Below are positions 35,925 to 47,223 of a DNA stretch of 64,000 nucleotides, piece by piece. How positions within the stretch are numbered: the first letter of the stretch is position 1; each line of letters starts with the position of its first letter. A model generated the notes under the pieces. The model saw only the letters and a list, made by a program, of their open reading frames with translations. It was not told where the DNA came from and made no database searches. The stretch is from Kuschelorhynchus macadamiae (Eukaryota; Arthropoda; Insecta; Coleoptera; Curculionidae), in NCBI GenBank assembly GCA_030620095.1, contig JAUTXW010001615.1, positions 3,432,001 to 3,496,000 of the forward strand, in the 5' to 3' direction. The position numbers and the translations under genes were made by a program.

Positions 35925-38451
35925 TTAAAAAGTCCTCATCTTTGAGTCGTCCTTAAATGGCGCAATGATTATTGGTACTATTTTGACATCTAGAACTCGT
36001 TCTCGATTCCACCAATCCCATATTAATTTCTCCGCATGTTCCACAGATTTCTTCCAGTTCTCCGGCGTAATATAATTTAATGAATCTTACCAAACAATTT
36101 GCACTTCGTTCACGTGGTTTTCGTAATACGATTTTGCCCCAGCCCATATTAATTCTATTGCGTCAAACTGGCAATGGTATGGCGGCAGTCGTAAAACCTC
36201 ATGTTCATTTTCCCGTAATATTTCTTCTTCGGCATATATTGTTGGTTTTTTAATAGATTTTGCCATTAAAAGAAGTTCTAGTTTCAGCATATTGGGTAAA
36301 GGATTTTGTTTTTGTTTTATTAGCCAGTCATAAATATCACTTTTCTTCCAGGATGAAGTAGGTTGTTTATTTAAGATTCTTGAATGATAAGATGCATTGT
36401 CCAGAATGATTAAAGATGGAGCATCTAAATTTGGACTCAGTTGTTCTTTTAACCAGTTTTCAAACAGTTCACAGTTCATACTATCATGGTAGTCCATACT
36501 TTGGGATGTTGAAGAAAACAGTTAACTTGCACCTGGGAGAAATCCTGTTGAAGAACCTGCATGCAAAATGATGAACCGTTTTCCCGTCACACATCCCTTT
36601 TTTCTCTTAACACTTTTTACAGGCTGGTGTTGCCATGATTTCGAACCACTTCCATTAGAAAATCTCCAAGTCTCGTCTAAAAATAGCAATTTTCTCAATT
36701 TTGAATTAACATTTTCCGTGTATTTCTTTAAAAACTGAATACGCTGACTTGCTATATGTACAAATCTTCGATTACAGTTCTTTTTACATCGAAAACCCAA
36801 CATTTTTAATAATATTGACGGCTCAAGTTTCGTTTACCTGAAATTGGTTATAAGGAAAGTATCTAGTTTTACATATTCTAGGAGCTTTTCTAAATAACGG
36901 AAAATAAGAATTTTGCTGCGGAAATGCGTCATTTCCGTTCTGCACAGTTTAGTATACCTGAAATCAGTTACATGAAAACTTTGCATTGCATCGCATCCCA
37001 AACTCTTTCCCAAGCACGAAAATGTTAAAATGTGTCTGCGGAAATTTGTCATTTTCATTTTCTGCGGAAATTTTGTAAAGTTTAGAATATCTAAAATCAG
37101 TTACACAAAAAAAAAACTTTGATTTATATTCTAAATTCTTCTACATTTTTTAAGTAACGAAAACGAAGGCATGATTGCGGATGGAGGCAAAATAATCGAT
37201 GGCATTATTGCGGAATGCTCGTATATATTTGTTCGATTGCCTGACTCAAGAAAGGATCATCCTTCTTTGTTTATATTCCTTGAAGTTCTCAAAGATATGC
37301 AGACAGATACTTATATGAAACTTCGTGACTCAGACAAATTATTGAGATTATCTAAAAAAAATTTCGGGCTGTCACGTATACGGGTATAAAATGTCGCTGA
37401 CAATACGATGCGTTCAGCCGTTATTTTTACATTCCGCAATCGTGCCCTCACTTTATTTTGTGAAAAACTGAATACTAATGTTTCGTCCGCAATCGTGCCG
37501 CGCCCTGGAAAAGCGCTCAAAATTTCCGTGAAAAATGTAAATGACAGATTTCCGCAGACAAATTTTTACATTTTTATCTTGAGGAAAAAGTTTAGAATAT
37601 AAATCAAAGCTTCTTTTTTATGTAACTGATTTCAGGTAAACTAAACTATACAAAATTTTGTCGGAAAATTAAAACGACAAATTTCCGCAGTAACATTTTG
37701 GCATTTTGGTGCTTGGGAAAGCATTTGGGATGAGATGCCAAGCAAAGTTTTCATGTAACTGATTTCAGGTATACTAAACTGTGTATGAAAATGAAAATAA
37801 CGCGTTTCTGCAATAAATTTTTTCATTTCCGTTGTTAAGAAACACTTCTAGAAAAAATTTCTTTTCCCTTTAAAGTATTTTTACCCCACCCAGCACCCCT
37901 ATTCGCTCCAAGATCCCGCAAGCTTCTAAATTAAAAAAAAAAAAAAGGGGTGTACAATGGAAATGACGCATTTCCGCAGGAAAATTTTTCATTTCCGTTG
38001 TTAAGAAGGGCTTCTAGAAGGCAATCAAATATTTTTTTTCCAAATAACCCATTTCAGGTAAACAAAACTTGCCCCATATTGACAACGATTTTAGTCTAAT
38101 TTTCAATATGCCTCGATGTTTTAAAGCTTCTTTTAAAACTTGAAGGGTTATATTAGTTTTTGATATGTATAAATCGTAAACAGCATTACGAACATCCATT
38201 TTTACATTGTCACTTAAGTCTTCTGTCTTTGGCTTTTTTCGTGTACATTTCTTAATCTTCTTCGGTAGTAAATTATGCTTTTTTTCATGCACAATTTTCT
38301 GCACAGTCCTTATACCGATTGTCAGAGCTTTTTCTACTGTCTCCTGGGTATTGGCCGGTGAATTTTCATTTACGTAACATTTTATTAGATTTAATACCAT
38401 TTTTTTCGCTTGTGGATGCAAAAAACCCGAAAATTGTTTTCTATTACTCAT
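35925..38451 (-). pseudogene. DD82E (Sailor-like) Tc1/mariner transposase split by an insertion
   Basis: N-terminal part (38451 to 38084): MSNRKQFSGFLHPQAKKMV, TVEKALTIGIRTVQKIVHEK and DLYISKTNITLQVLKEALK. It is interrupted by a 1,256-bp element with an 8-bp duplication; deleting the insert and one duplication joins LKSLSI to LLKMLGFRCKK in frame. The catalytic part follows: LFLDETWRFSNGS (first Asp), FIILHAGSSTGF, a frameshift near 36510, then DYHDSMNCELFENWL, LIILDNASYHS (second Asp) and RLPPYHCQFDAIELIW (Glu). I count 81 residues between the second Asp and this Glu, which fits the DD82E Sailor group within one residue. The C-terminus continues past a stop at ~36087 (DSLNYITPENWKKSVEHA). 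It is dead now, but the insertion is younger than most of the decay. Confidence 0.8.
36820..38075. mobile_element. 1,256-bp inverted-repeat element with perfect 8-bp target duplication
   Basis: Flanked on both sides by ATATTGAC (36812-36819 and 38076-38083). The ends GGCTCAAGTTTCGTTTACC and (reverse complement of the right end) GGGGCAAGTTTTGTTTACC are inverted partners. The arms are sub-terminally repetitive, with recurring TTTCCGCAG, CATTTCCG(T/C)TGTTAAGAA and TAACTGATTTCAGGTA(T/A)ACTAAA strings; the right arm has an additional duplicated block. The central ~400 bases (37160-37550) are unique and hold a 72-codon frame (IIDGIIAECSYIFVRLPDSR) of unknown origin. An 8-bp duplication suggests hAT, P or Merlin mobilisation. 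No transposase is encoded. Confidence 0.85.
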
Positions 38452-38937
38452 TTTGTCACTAACTTGTCAATCTGACTTTGAAGTGACATCGCTCAAAGAT
38501 TTTTGCAACTGCTGGTATTTATATATTTATCCTCTTTTTTCATATGAAAATATCATAGATCTATCTAATTCACCTTCCGGGTTTTATGCGGAGGATATGA
38601 TTACACATAATAAAAGAAAAACAAACTTAAAAAGTTTGTCGTTGATAAATCGTATGACCCGCAGGATAACACTGCTTTTGACTATAGCAATTCAAGATCA
38701 AGTTCTGCAGAATATGAATGAGTGTGACTATCTCGGTAAAATTATGCTAGATAAGAAGCCCCCAATCAGCCTCGAAGTTTTGATAAAGTTAAACCAATTT
38801 TTAAATGGATAAAAAATCAAGTCCCTTTGTTTAAATGTTGGAATATCTGACGTCTGATAATTAATTATTTATCGACATACTTTATTTGAATTAGGTAGGA
38901 TTTCAGTTGTACGCTATGGTCTTAACAAATAACAAAC
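38452..38937. other. Interval with an unrecognised open frame
   Basis: A 119-codon plus-strand frame (38453-38812) and an overlapping frame with VVDKSYDPQDNTAFDYS are open but unrecognised. No splice sites or family motifs were found, so no gene is called. Confidence 0.3.
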
Positions 38938-38975
38938 AAGGTTTAAAGAATTTAGCGTAAACATTTTTATTTTCT

Positions 38976-39010
38976 GCCTAGCGCTTTCGACAATTTGTCA
39001 TCCTCAGGGC
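38976..39010 (-). ncRNA. Hammerhead-ribozyme-like motif, best copy in window
   Basis: Minus strand: GCC (helix I), CTGAGGA (core), one extra T, GACA-AAT-TGTC (4-bp helix II), GAA, then AGCGCT (self-complementary helix III closing with A15.1-U16.1), A as the cleavage base, and GGC (helix I partner of GCC). All core positions match CUGANGA...GAA A...UH except for one additional U between A9 and helix II. The very short, palindromic helix III is typical of minimal type I hammerheads thought to act as dimers. Activity is unproven. Confidence 0.45.
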
Positions 39011-39172
39011 TAAGACCTTATCAACAATTGTTTCCTGCAAAGCTACATATCCCGAATCGCTGGTTAAGACAGAGTGTGATTTAATTTAAACATCAAAATA
39101 GTATTAAAACATTTTCAATGAGGCTAGTCAGGATATGTAACTTGCCAGAAATCAATTATTGACGGGGTTTTA

Positions 39173-39206
39173 GCCCTGAGGATGACGAAGGTCGAAAGCG
39201 CAAGGC
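39173..39206 (+). ncRNA. Hammerhead-like motif in the right foldback arm
   Basis: Plus strand: GCC, CTGAGGA, T, GAC-GAAG-GTC, GAAA, GCGCAA, GGC. It has the same layout as the left-arm copy, but helix III reads AGCGCA, so the closing A-U pair is lost. Probably an inactive sister. Confidence 0.35.
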
Positions 39207-39260
39207 ATAAAATAAGAACTTTTACGCAAAATTCTTTAAACCTTGTTTCTTATACTCTAT

Positions 39261-39822
39261 TTGAATCTAAAGTTATTAAAAAATGGTCCATCAACATTCA
39301 AATATAGAATATATATGTACTATTGCTATGGAAGAACAAATGGAAATACAGAAGAATCAGGTTAACTTTACATAGAGGAATACCCTGATCGAAATGTTCC
39401 CCATGCACACACGCTTGTAAATGTTTAAAGGAGACTTGGCGAGCTAATTTCATTTAAGAATCGCAAGTAGTCGTCTAATGGCAATAATGGCATTATTATT
39501 GATACAAGCATAAAATGCACCCCGATCTGGTCTTCCTTTTGTCAAAACCAAAGCTTTTGAAATTGAAATTCTAGACAAACTGTATATTTCAACAAAGCAA
39601 CCACTATGAGTAGTAGCTGCTGATTATGTGTCGATAATTTAACAGTTTATGAAATAATTAATACAATAAAAGTAAATTTCACAACTTTACAGTTAACTTT
39701 GGGCAAATATTTAATGAAGCTGTCTCGGCTCACAGTTTTTTGAACAAATATTACATTTACTTTAAAAGCAACCACACTGCTTATACATAGTTTTACAAAT
39801 TTACTTATACAAATTTATTAAC
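39261..39822. other. AT-rich interval, no gene seen
   Basis: Nothing recognisable; the right end leads into the LINE fragment. Confidence 0.4.
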
Positions 39823-40520
39823 ATTAAACATTGATAAGACCAAGTTTATGACATACTCATTGAATAATGCTCTCTACCCCAACCTTAATACCATTACACT
39901 ACATAAATGTAAAAATGCTTGGAGATGTATAAATTGCACTGACAGTGTTACTAGAGTTAAAGAAATAAAATATTTGGGAATTAAGATAGATAGGTTTTTA
40001 AAGTGGGACTCTCATATAGATATGGTAGTTTCAAAACTAAGGAGACTAATTTTTAAGTTTTATCAACTCAGAGATATCCTAAATGAAAAGACAAAACGCT
40101 CAGTTTATTTTGCTCTGGTTGAGAGTATCATAACTTATGCTATGCCAATTTGGGGTGCAACATATGAATGTAATATATATCCGTTAATTATAATCCAAAA
40201 AAAAATCTTAAAAATATTGTATAATAGGCCAAAACTATATCCAACAATTGATTTATTTGAAAATACTCATTTATCAGATATTCAGACACTTTATGTTCGT
40301 AGTACTTTGTATTTTATTAAAAAATAACTCATTTAGGAAATTGTGCTACCAAAACCCAACAATACGACATTTATGAAGTCGCTTGGTTATTTGGGTATCA
40401 AGATGTTTAACATTTTGCCATTGGAAATAAGACATATTCAAGATATTAGAACATTTAAAAAAAGAATAAATCATTTTATTTTGACTAACATTAAATTATT
40501 TAGAAGATTATTTGTTTGAA
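39823..40520 (+). pseudogene. LINE 3 reverse transcriptase C-terminal part
   Basis: Reads TLNIDKTKFMTYS, then VKEIKYLGIKIDRFLKWDSH, KLRRLIFKFYQLRDIL, YFALVESIITYAMPIWGA, IIIQKKILKILYNR and YPTIDLFE. After a stop at 40325 it continues with LGYLGIKMFNILPLEIR and FKKRINHFIL. This order is the conserved thumb and C-terminal region of Jockey-group LINE ORF2 proteins. The catalytic part lies outside the fragment. Confidence 0.8.
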
Positions 40521-40960
40521 AGAGCGAATTACTGCTATTCTAAAAATATTGAAAATACTCAGTTATTGCTATTCCTATTTATTTTTTATCCTGGGCACAA
40601 AATGTTATGCCCATTGTGATTAATATGCCTGTTTCTGGGCACATGTCCTTTCTCTTTTATTTTTTTTTTTTTTTGTACTTGTTTTTTTTTTTATTGTTGT
40701 TGACTGTGTTCAATATTCTCTCCCGTTCTGTTTTTACAGATTCTTTGTCACGTAGGTACCTATCTAATTGTATTTTGGATTTTAGTTACTTTCGGTAGGG
40801 CGTCGTGAATAGAAAATTCGCTTAATTAAGCAATTAAATGTGAATAACTTCACATATAAGCTCATTAGGGCTTAGGTGAAATAATCATAAATTGATGAAC
40901 CATTTTTTGTAAACAAAAATCTATGAATAAAAATTATTATTATATTATTATTATTATTAT
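39823..40960 (+). mobile_element. LINE 3, 3' fragment with (ATT)n tail
   Basis: A 5'-truncated non-LTR retrotransposon in plus orientation. It begins in the thumb region of the reverse transcriptase, continues through a T-rich 3' untranslated region and ends at AATAAAAATTATTATT followed by (ATT)n. The tail differs from the (TTTA)n tails of LINEs 1 and 2, so it is a separate family. Confidence 0.75.
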
Positions 40961-41462
40961 AGTATATTTACTATCAAACTGTCACCTTAATTAGCAACAC
41001 CATAATATGAAATTGACGATGGGAAATGAAAAAACAAATAAACCCTTTCTAAAAGTATTTTTTCGAGGGAAGAGAAATAGTACGTTAGGATATTCTATGT
41101 ATAGAAAACCGATGTGTACAAATATATAAAGTACGGGACATGAAAGAAAACCGGGCGTTCCTTAAAATAAAGGTTCATAGTCTTAAGCAAGCGGAAAAGT
41201 AAAATTTTACGCAAATAAATTTTATGTTATTTTATTTGTTGTAATAGTTTGCCGCTTCACCTATAAAGTGCGCCAGCTAAGCAGCACGGAAAATGAATCG
41301 AGGATTTAATAAATTTCGCACTGGTCCACTTGTAATTGTCTCCATGCACTTGCCGCTAGAAGGTTCTAGCTATTTCCAGTGGCGCCTATACATTTCGAGC
41401 ATTTGTTTTCATTTCTATATAAATGCGTTCCGTTGAATTTGAGTTATTATTTCGAAGTGACG

Positions 41463-42761
41463 ATGGCGAGCAAAAGAGGAAGAACAATTCGAAGCGGTGC
41501 ACGCGAAGTTATTGCGAGCGTTATAGAGGCCTGTAATAGAGAAGCTGAAAATAATAGTTTGACTATTCCAATTCAAAATCGAACAGAACGCGCTGCATTT
41601 TACACTGGTGTTTCGGAAAGTAGTGTAAGAAAAATTCAAAGAAAACATAATGATCGGTCATGTTCTACTTCACCTTTAAAATCTCCTGGTAAAAAAAGAC
41701 CTCGATTATCCTACAAAGATAAAATTGACGATGGTGATTTTCAAGTAAATCGACGAACAATAGAGCATTTTTATATAAACTTGAAGAAGGTTCCCACCTG
41801 CAAACCCCCAGTTCGTGCTGTAAAGAACAAAATAGATTTTCCGTACGGGTATAAAACCTTAAATCGGCTTTTACGATCAAATGGTTTTTCACTGGCGGGT
41901 GAAATATCTATCAACTGTAAGGCAATATAGGCAAGAAGGACGCAATATTGGGTATCTAGACGAAACCTGGGTAGATAATGGTATGACAGTGAATAAATGC
42001 TGGCAAAGTGAAAGTTACAGATGTTGCTCAGTGAATCCGCTCTAGTAGTCGCTTTATTATAGTTCAGAAGCCGGATTTGTTTCAGGTGCTGCTTTAGTTT
42101 TTCGCTCGGGACTAACTGGATACTATCATGGACAGATGAATAGAGATAATTTTGAAAAGTGGTTGCTCGAGAAGCTTCTACCTAACATTTCTCCCAAATC
42201 AGTCGTGGTAATGGATAATGCGTCTTATTATTCTCACGTAGAAGATAAATTGCCAACTAAATACTCATATGATATCGTGGCTTAAATCGAAAAATCCAAC
42301 ATGGAGAAAATATCAATTATATGAAGTAATATCAGCCAACAAGCCTAGAGAAAAAAAGTATAAAATTGACGGTCTTTTACGTAACCTCGGTCATACATCT
42401 TTAAGGCTGCCTCCATACATGTGCGACCTCAACCCTATTGAACTTGCATGGGCAGGAGTAAAAAATATATTCGAGAGCGCAACACCGGTGAACTTTCAAT
42501 TAAAGATTTAAATAAAATAACATTAGAAGCGATTGACTCAATATCGGCTGAAAATTGGAAATCGTATGTTAAACATGTTCGTTCTATTTAAGATAAATAC
42601 TGGGAAGTAGATGCAAAATTCAAACGGTTATTGATGATTTAGTTATCACACTGGGATCTTCAAGTAGTGACGACGAAACCTCATTATTTTCAGAGGAAAA
42701 AAAAGATTTAGAAGGAATCGAACCATTAGAATCACAGCCGTCAACCTCAAAAATGGCTTAG
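41463..42761 (+). pseudogene. DD82E (Sailor-like) transposase 2, frameshifted
   Basis: From ATG 41463: MASKRGRTIRSGAREVIASV (helix-turn-helix), SVRKIQRKHND, FQVNRRTIEHFY. After a frameshift near 41885 come VKYLSTVRQYRQEGRNIGYL, DETWVDNGMTVN (first Asp), a stop-containing stretch, EAGFVSGAALVFRSGLTG, NFEKWLLEKLLPNI, VVVMDNASYYSHVE (second Asp) and RLPPYMCDLNPIELAWAG (Glu). The C-terminus ends SQPSTSKMA. Between the second Asp and the Glu I count 75 residues plus visible indels, compared with 81 in the copy at 36 kb. All three catalytic residues survive but the frame does not. Confidence 0.82.
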
Positions 42762-43242
42762 TTTTTTTTCATATATTTTGTAAACTTCTTCATAAAATAG
42801 CTGTCAATAAACTGCTTCAAAATAATTAATTTTCTGTTCAATACCGGGTGTCAAAAAATATCTAATATTGCAATTAATATTCGAAAAACTACAGAACTCA
42901 TATTTTTCCAAAATTAACACAACAATGTAGTTATAGTAGGGGAGCCAGCACTGATTCCAGTAAACAAGATTTATCAAAATTTTGACTTATGCAGTTCGAC
43001 TTTGGGCTATTCGGGTATGCCAAAGGTGACCGTTTGTCTCCGTCTGTCTATTACTTTGTACAGGGGGCATCATTGTGGAGTACTATACAGGGCGTTTCTT
43101 AATTGCGTGCTAATGTTAAAGTAGGGTGATTCTGGGACCTTTTTAAGAAAAAAGTTTAATATGAACCTAAAAGTCTTAACTTTGGAGATACAGGGTTTTA
43201 AAAAAACATTTTTTTAAATCCTAATTCTGATGCTATTATATA

Positions 43243-44556
43243 CAGGGTCCGGCAAAATGATCTCCCACATTTTGTACCGCCGCTGCGCACGAATCACTGA
43301 AGAGAAGGGGAGCTTAGTGTATTTAGCCGGTAGCTCGCGCCTTGCCATTTCAGTTGTCGCCATGAATTGGACGGGCGAGCATCGTGCATTCATTATCGGA
43401 TCGTTTATGAAAAATAACGAATCTGTGACGACGTCGCAAAGAAATTTTCGTACTCACTTCGCGCTTGGTAGACATGCTCCGGTTCCAGATCGCAAAACAA
43501 TACTGTTGTGGGTTTCAAACTTTAGAGCCACAGGTTCAGCCTTAAAAAGAAATTCAACTGGCAGACCCAGAAGTGCTAGGACACCTGAAAATATTGCAGC
43601 TGTGAGAGAAGCAGTGGAACGATCTCCTACCCGTTCAGCTGGTAAACATGCTTCTGCTTTGCGTTTGTCAGATCGTTCTGTGAGAAGAATTTTACACGCA
43701 GAACTGAAGTTTCACCCATACAAAATTATGATCGTGCAAGAACTTAGTGAACGAGACTGGGAAAATCGCAGAGTATGTTCTAACGACATTCTTCAAAACG
43801 TCCCACAAAACGCTGTTTTAATTACGAGTGACGAAGCGCATTTCCACTTATCTGGCTGTGTGAACAAGCAGAATTTTCGCTACTGGGCACCAGAAAATCC
43901 GCGGCAGCTGCATGACTGACACTGCACTTCACAGCCCACGTGTTACTGTTTGGTGTGCTATTGGATCATTTGGCGTTTGGGGTCCCTACTTTTTTGAAGA
44001 GAGGGCGTAACGGTTACCGTAACTGCTGATCGATATATCGACATGCTACGTAATTTTTTGGAACCAAAATTTAGAGAACTTGAACATCCGGATGTGTGGT
44101 TCCAACAGGATGGAGCTACAGCTCATACGGCGAGAAGGTCAATGGACGTTTTAAGGGAAATGTTTCTAGGACACGTAATCTCGTTACGTGGAGATGTTGG
44201 GTGGCCTGCGCGTTCTCCCGATCTTGCCCCATGCGACTTTTTTCTTTGGGGCTACCTGAAAGCGAAGGTCTTTGAACACCATCCCCGAACCATTGACGAA
44301 CTGAAAGCAGCAATACGCCAAGAAATTGCAGGAATATCGCCTCAAATAACTGCTCAAGTGATGGAAACCTTTAGAAATCAGCTTCGAATGTGCATCGAAA
44401 AAAATGGTCGCCACTTGGACTCTGTAATTTTCAAAACTTAATGAAAACAAATGGCATAGTGTAGATTTCCATTTAATAATAAAAACAATTAAATAGCATT
44501 TACAATGGCGTTTTTATTAAAGATTAAAATGTGGGAGATCATTTTGCCGGACCCTG
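43243..44556 (+). mobile_element. DD41D mariner-like element C with 31-bp perfect inverted ends
   Basis: A perfect 31-bp inverted repeat beginning CAGGGTCCGGCAAAATGATC bounds a 1,314-bp element, flanked by TA (43241-43242 and 44557-44558). Unlike elements A, B and D it has short ends and a compact body. Identical ends suggest a fairly recent insertion. Confidence 0.95.
43362..44441 (+). pseudogene. DD41D mariner-like transposase (element C), two frameshifts
   Basis: Starts at ATG 43362 (MNWTGEHRAFIIGSFMK); the longer upstream frame to 43230 is not used, because family members begin here. Then RNFRTHFALGRHAPVPDRKT, TGRPRSARTPENIAAVREAV (helix-turn-helix), RILHAELKFHPYKI, TSDEAHFHLSGCVNKQNF (first Asp), a frameshift after PRQLHD (~43912), VTVWCAIGSFGVWGPYFFEE, a frameshift at ~44009, DRYIDML, WFQQDGATAHTARR (second Asp) and WPARSPDLAPCDFFLWGY (third Asp, 41 residues later). 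It ends HLDSVIFKT, a full-length C-terminus. Only the two frameshifts stand between this and an open gene of about 350 residues. Confidence 0.9.
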
Positions 44557-45355
44557 TATAAATAACTGTGGGAAATTTGATACACGTCTTTTATGCATAA
44601 AAGGGCATTTTTTATTACCAATCAATTTTTGAAATTTTTAAATCCGTATGCTCCTTAAAGCATAGAAGACGTGTATCACATTTCATGCAGATATCTACAA
44701 TAACATCAGAATTGGGATGAAAAAAAAAGTTTTCATTTTGAACTTTACTATCCTGTATCTCAAAAGTTAAGACTTTTAGGACATAAAAACACCCCCTTTA
44801 ACATCAGCACGCAATTAGGAAACGCCCGGTATAGTACTTTACAATGACGGCTCCTGTATAAAGCCATATGACAAACGGAGACAAACGGCCACTTTTGGCA
44901 TACCCGAGTAGCCCAAAGTCGAACTGCATAAATTAAAATTTTGATAAATCTCGTTCACTGGACCTGATGTAAAGTCTGGACTTGTACGTCGTGTTGTGGT
45001 TGGTCCAATAATAGTGGACTTAAGCAGTTGCCCGGGAACCGTTAATGATAGAAAAAATATATTTATAGGTGAATCGATCAAGAAAAATCAAAATTAAATC
45101 ATTTTAAAATTCGAAAGTTCGTTTTTGCAACACAAAAGAGATATAGAAGTGCGGTCAACGAAAGAAAACAGACAAATATAGATAAAGGTTCATTAAGCAT
45201 AGTTACATTTTTTAATTATCTGAAGTGCGTATAGTCAAAAAGGAGTGCCATATTATTTAAAGAACGACGGGACACCACTGGTTTAAAGAGATTTCTTGGC
45301 CGACCTTCCTAAACCGATTGACTCCGCCCGGTTTTCTTTCGTGTCCCGCACTTTA

Positions 45356-46369
45356 CTTAAACGCAAATTCCTAACGCCATCCAGCACAAAAGAAATCGGT
45401 TATTAAATCACAGTATTTAGCGCCATTTCGATTTCTGATCAAGATTCTCTAACATCGGAAACATCGAAACTGATAAAGGCTCTGAGATAGTCGAACGATA
45501 TCGGCCCAGACTATCGAAATTATACTATATTAAATAGTACTTTTATCTTTTATCAAAAGATTTTCAGTCGCGTTTCAGTATTTTTGATAAGGAAATGACG
45601 CAAACAGTTTAAAGTAAAATGGGCCAGCGTCAAGACGTACCTATGTGTTTTTTAAGAAATTATAATTGTTTACCACTGATCACTAGACTCACTAACTTTA
45701 ATACACTTTTTTCGGTAAATTGTGTATTAAACGCTAAATTTAAGCAGTAAAACCTTTTCATTTTTGCACTGGAACACTGTTTTTTTCACTATGCACTATT
45801 TAAGTCACACAAGAATTTCTTTTTCCGGAAAAAACTTTGTACTTTCACGGGGAATTTGACTGCAGGCTGCGTGTACTTGAGCTATTTGTGATTCAAAAAG
45901 ATTCGTCTATCGTTTCCTTGAAATTAAAACATATAAAACATTGCCGTTGTTTATTTACACAAATAAAGGTGGGCTCATATGGATATTTGAGCATCCGTAA
46001 TCGTTACTATAGACTTTTTATAGATAACTACTACAGATAAGCGATTTAAAAGTTGATTTATTATTAATAAAATTCTTCTGGCATCATTTTTGCTGTCGGA
46101 TCATTATAATACTACCCTAAAATTGCGTAAACATATAGCGTTGATTATTAAAGCGTATATGTATAGAATCTTTCTTCACAAAAATACAGTTTGTAAGAAA
46201 ACATTAACAAAAAAATCACATTAAATACAGTGTATTGATTAAGTTTGCAAGATATAAGGTTAAATGATTTTAGATCAACCAACAGACCAAATACTACCTA
46301 TTTGTTGCCATAAATAGAAACCGAGTGCGCAACCACACTAAAGATAGTCCAAGTAATATTCCATTATGT
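45356..46369. other. AT-rich interval, no gene seen
   Basis: Short open frames only. No repeats assigned. Confidence 0.4.
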
Positions 46370-46990
46370 TTTTACTTCCCTCATAAGTATTGTAATTGTG
46401 AAAAAATCACCCTCAGAGATTTTTTCAGATCTTTACCTTTCAGGCTCCCTAGATGACGAAAAATATGTTTTCTCGGTCTGTCTGTCGGTCTGTCTGTTCG
46501 CGGCATAGCTAAAAAACTGCTTTCCCGATTGACTTCAAATTTTGGTCAAGGGTCATATGGGGATCACCTGATTGATTGATTTCAAATAATAATGTAAATA
46601 GTATGCTATAACTAACTGTGGTATAGAGATGAGCTAGTAAAATTGTGGTACTAACTCAAATGGCGGCCAAATAGAGTGTTTGTAATCTTGAAAAAATCAC
46701 CCTCTCAAATTTTACATAACTTCACATTGTAGCGTCCCTAGGTTCCAAAAATAGTTTTATCAATTCCGTCGGTTCATCTGTCGGTTTATTGTCTGTCTGT
46801 CAGTTGGCGGGATAGCTTAAAAACTACTTATCAGATTGACTTCAAATTTTAGTCAAAATATAAAAGTCGTATGGGGACCACCTAGGAATATGTCAGTAAA
46901 AATGCAATATGCCGGAGCAAGATGGCGACCTAGTAAAAAGTGAAAACAATTTTACTAAAAAAACTAATTACTATTCCACGAATCAAATAC
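46370..46990 (-). repeat. Family A repeat, two partial units
   Basis: Begins TTACTTCCCTCATAAGTATT, continues GTGAAAAAATCACCCTC, TCGGTCTGTCTGTCGGTC, CGGCATAGCTAAAAAACTGC and TATGGGGATCACCTG, and repeats the series from ~46690 (CACCCTCTCAAATTTTACAT, GTCCCTAGGTTCC, TGTCTGTCTGTCAGTTGGCG). Confidence 0.8.
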
Positions 46991-47152
46991 AGGGAAACTA
47001 AGCTTTATTAATTGAATATTAAATACATACCTATTTGAAATTCAGAAATTTGAATTTTGTAACAAATTGAACACAAATTGAATAATAATATACTAATAAA
47101 ATTATTTGTCTAAATATTGAAAAGTACTTAATATAAATCTAAATATTCAATT

Positions 47153-47223
47153 TTAATTATTGATTGTATAATAAAAGGTACAGTTCTGATAATTATTAAC
47201 CACATTGTTGTTTTGCGACGACG
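47153..47223 (-). pseudogene. C-terminal end of the Crypton-like gene, separated by the Transib insertion
   Basis: When the Transib-like element (47224-51067) and one CGACG duplication are removed, the minus-strand Crypton frame runs from ASSTS into QNNNVVNNYQNCTFYY and stops at TAA (47153-47155). This Asn-rich, NCTF-containing end resembles the C-termini of insect Crypton-like recombinases. It shows that the Crypton gene was the insertion target. Confidence 0.65.

Larger units (their letters stand above)
38938..39260. repeat. Foldback element with a hammerhead-like motif in each arm
   Basis: Left arm from ACAAGGTTTAAAGAATTTAGCG and right arm ending GCAAAATTCTTTAAACCTTG are inverted partners. 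Each arm then carries a stretch around CCTGAGGATGAC...GAAAGCGC. The ~160-bp centre is unique and non-coding. Confidence 0.8.
42935..44955. repeat. Foldback element enclosing a DD41D insertion
   Basis: Left arm (42935-43240) and right arm (44559-44955) are inverted copies: TTATGCAGTTCGACTTTGGG, GGTATGCCAAA(G/A)(G/T)(T/G), GTTTCTTAATTGCGTGCT(A/G)ATG and TCTTAACTTTGGAGATACAGG have counterparts in the opposite arm. The right arm has an additional internal inverted repeat around GATACACGTCTT. The arms carry no genes. The DD41D element landed at the TA in the loop. Confidence 0.8.
41129..45353 (+). mobile_element. Sailor-like (DD82E) element 2, with nested insertions
   Basis: The left end AAGTACGGGACATGAAAG and the reverse complement of the right end AAGTGCGGGACACGAAAG are inverted partners, both continuing into AAAACCGGGCG, and both preceded by TA (41127-41128 and 45354-45355). 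The ~1.3-kb transposase gene sits in the left third. The right part was lengthened by a foldback element, which in turn was entered by a DD41D element. Three insertion layers are therefore visible. Confidence 0.8.

Noticed and set aside
38453..38812. 119-codon open frame
   Set aside because: No family recognised; an overlapping frame looks equally coding, so neither can be preferred.
44116..44450. Two minus-strand open frames over the element C transposase
   Set aside because: They are antisense shadows of the plus-strand DD41D catalytic domain.
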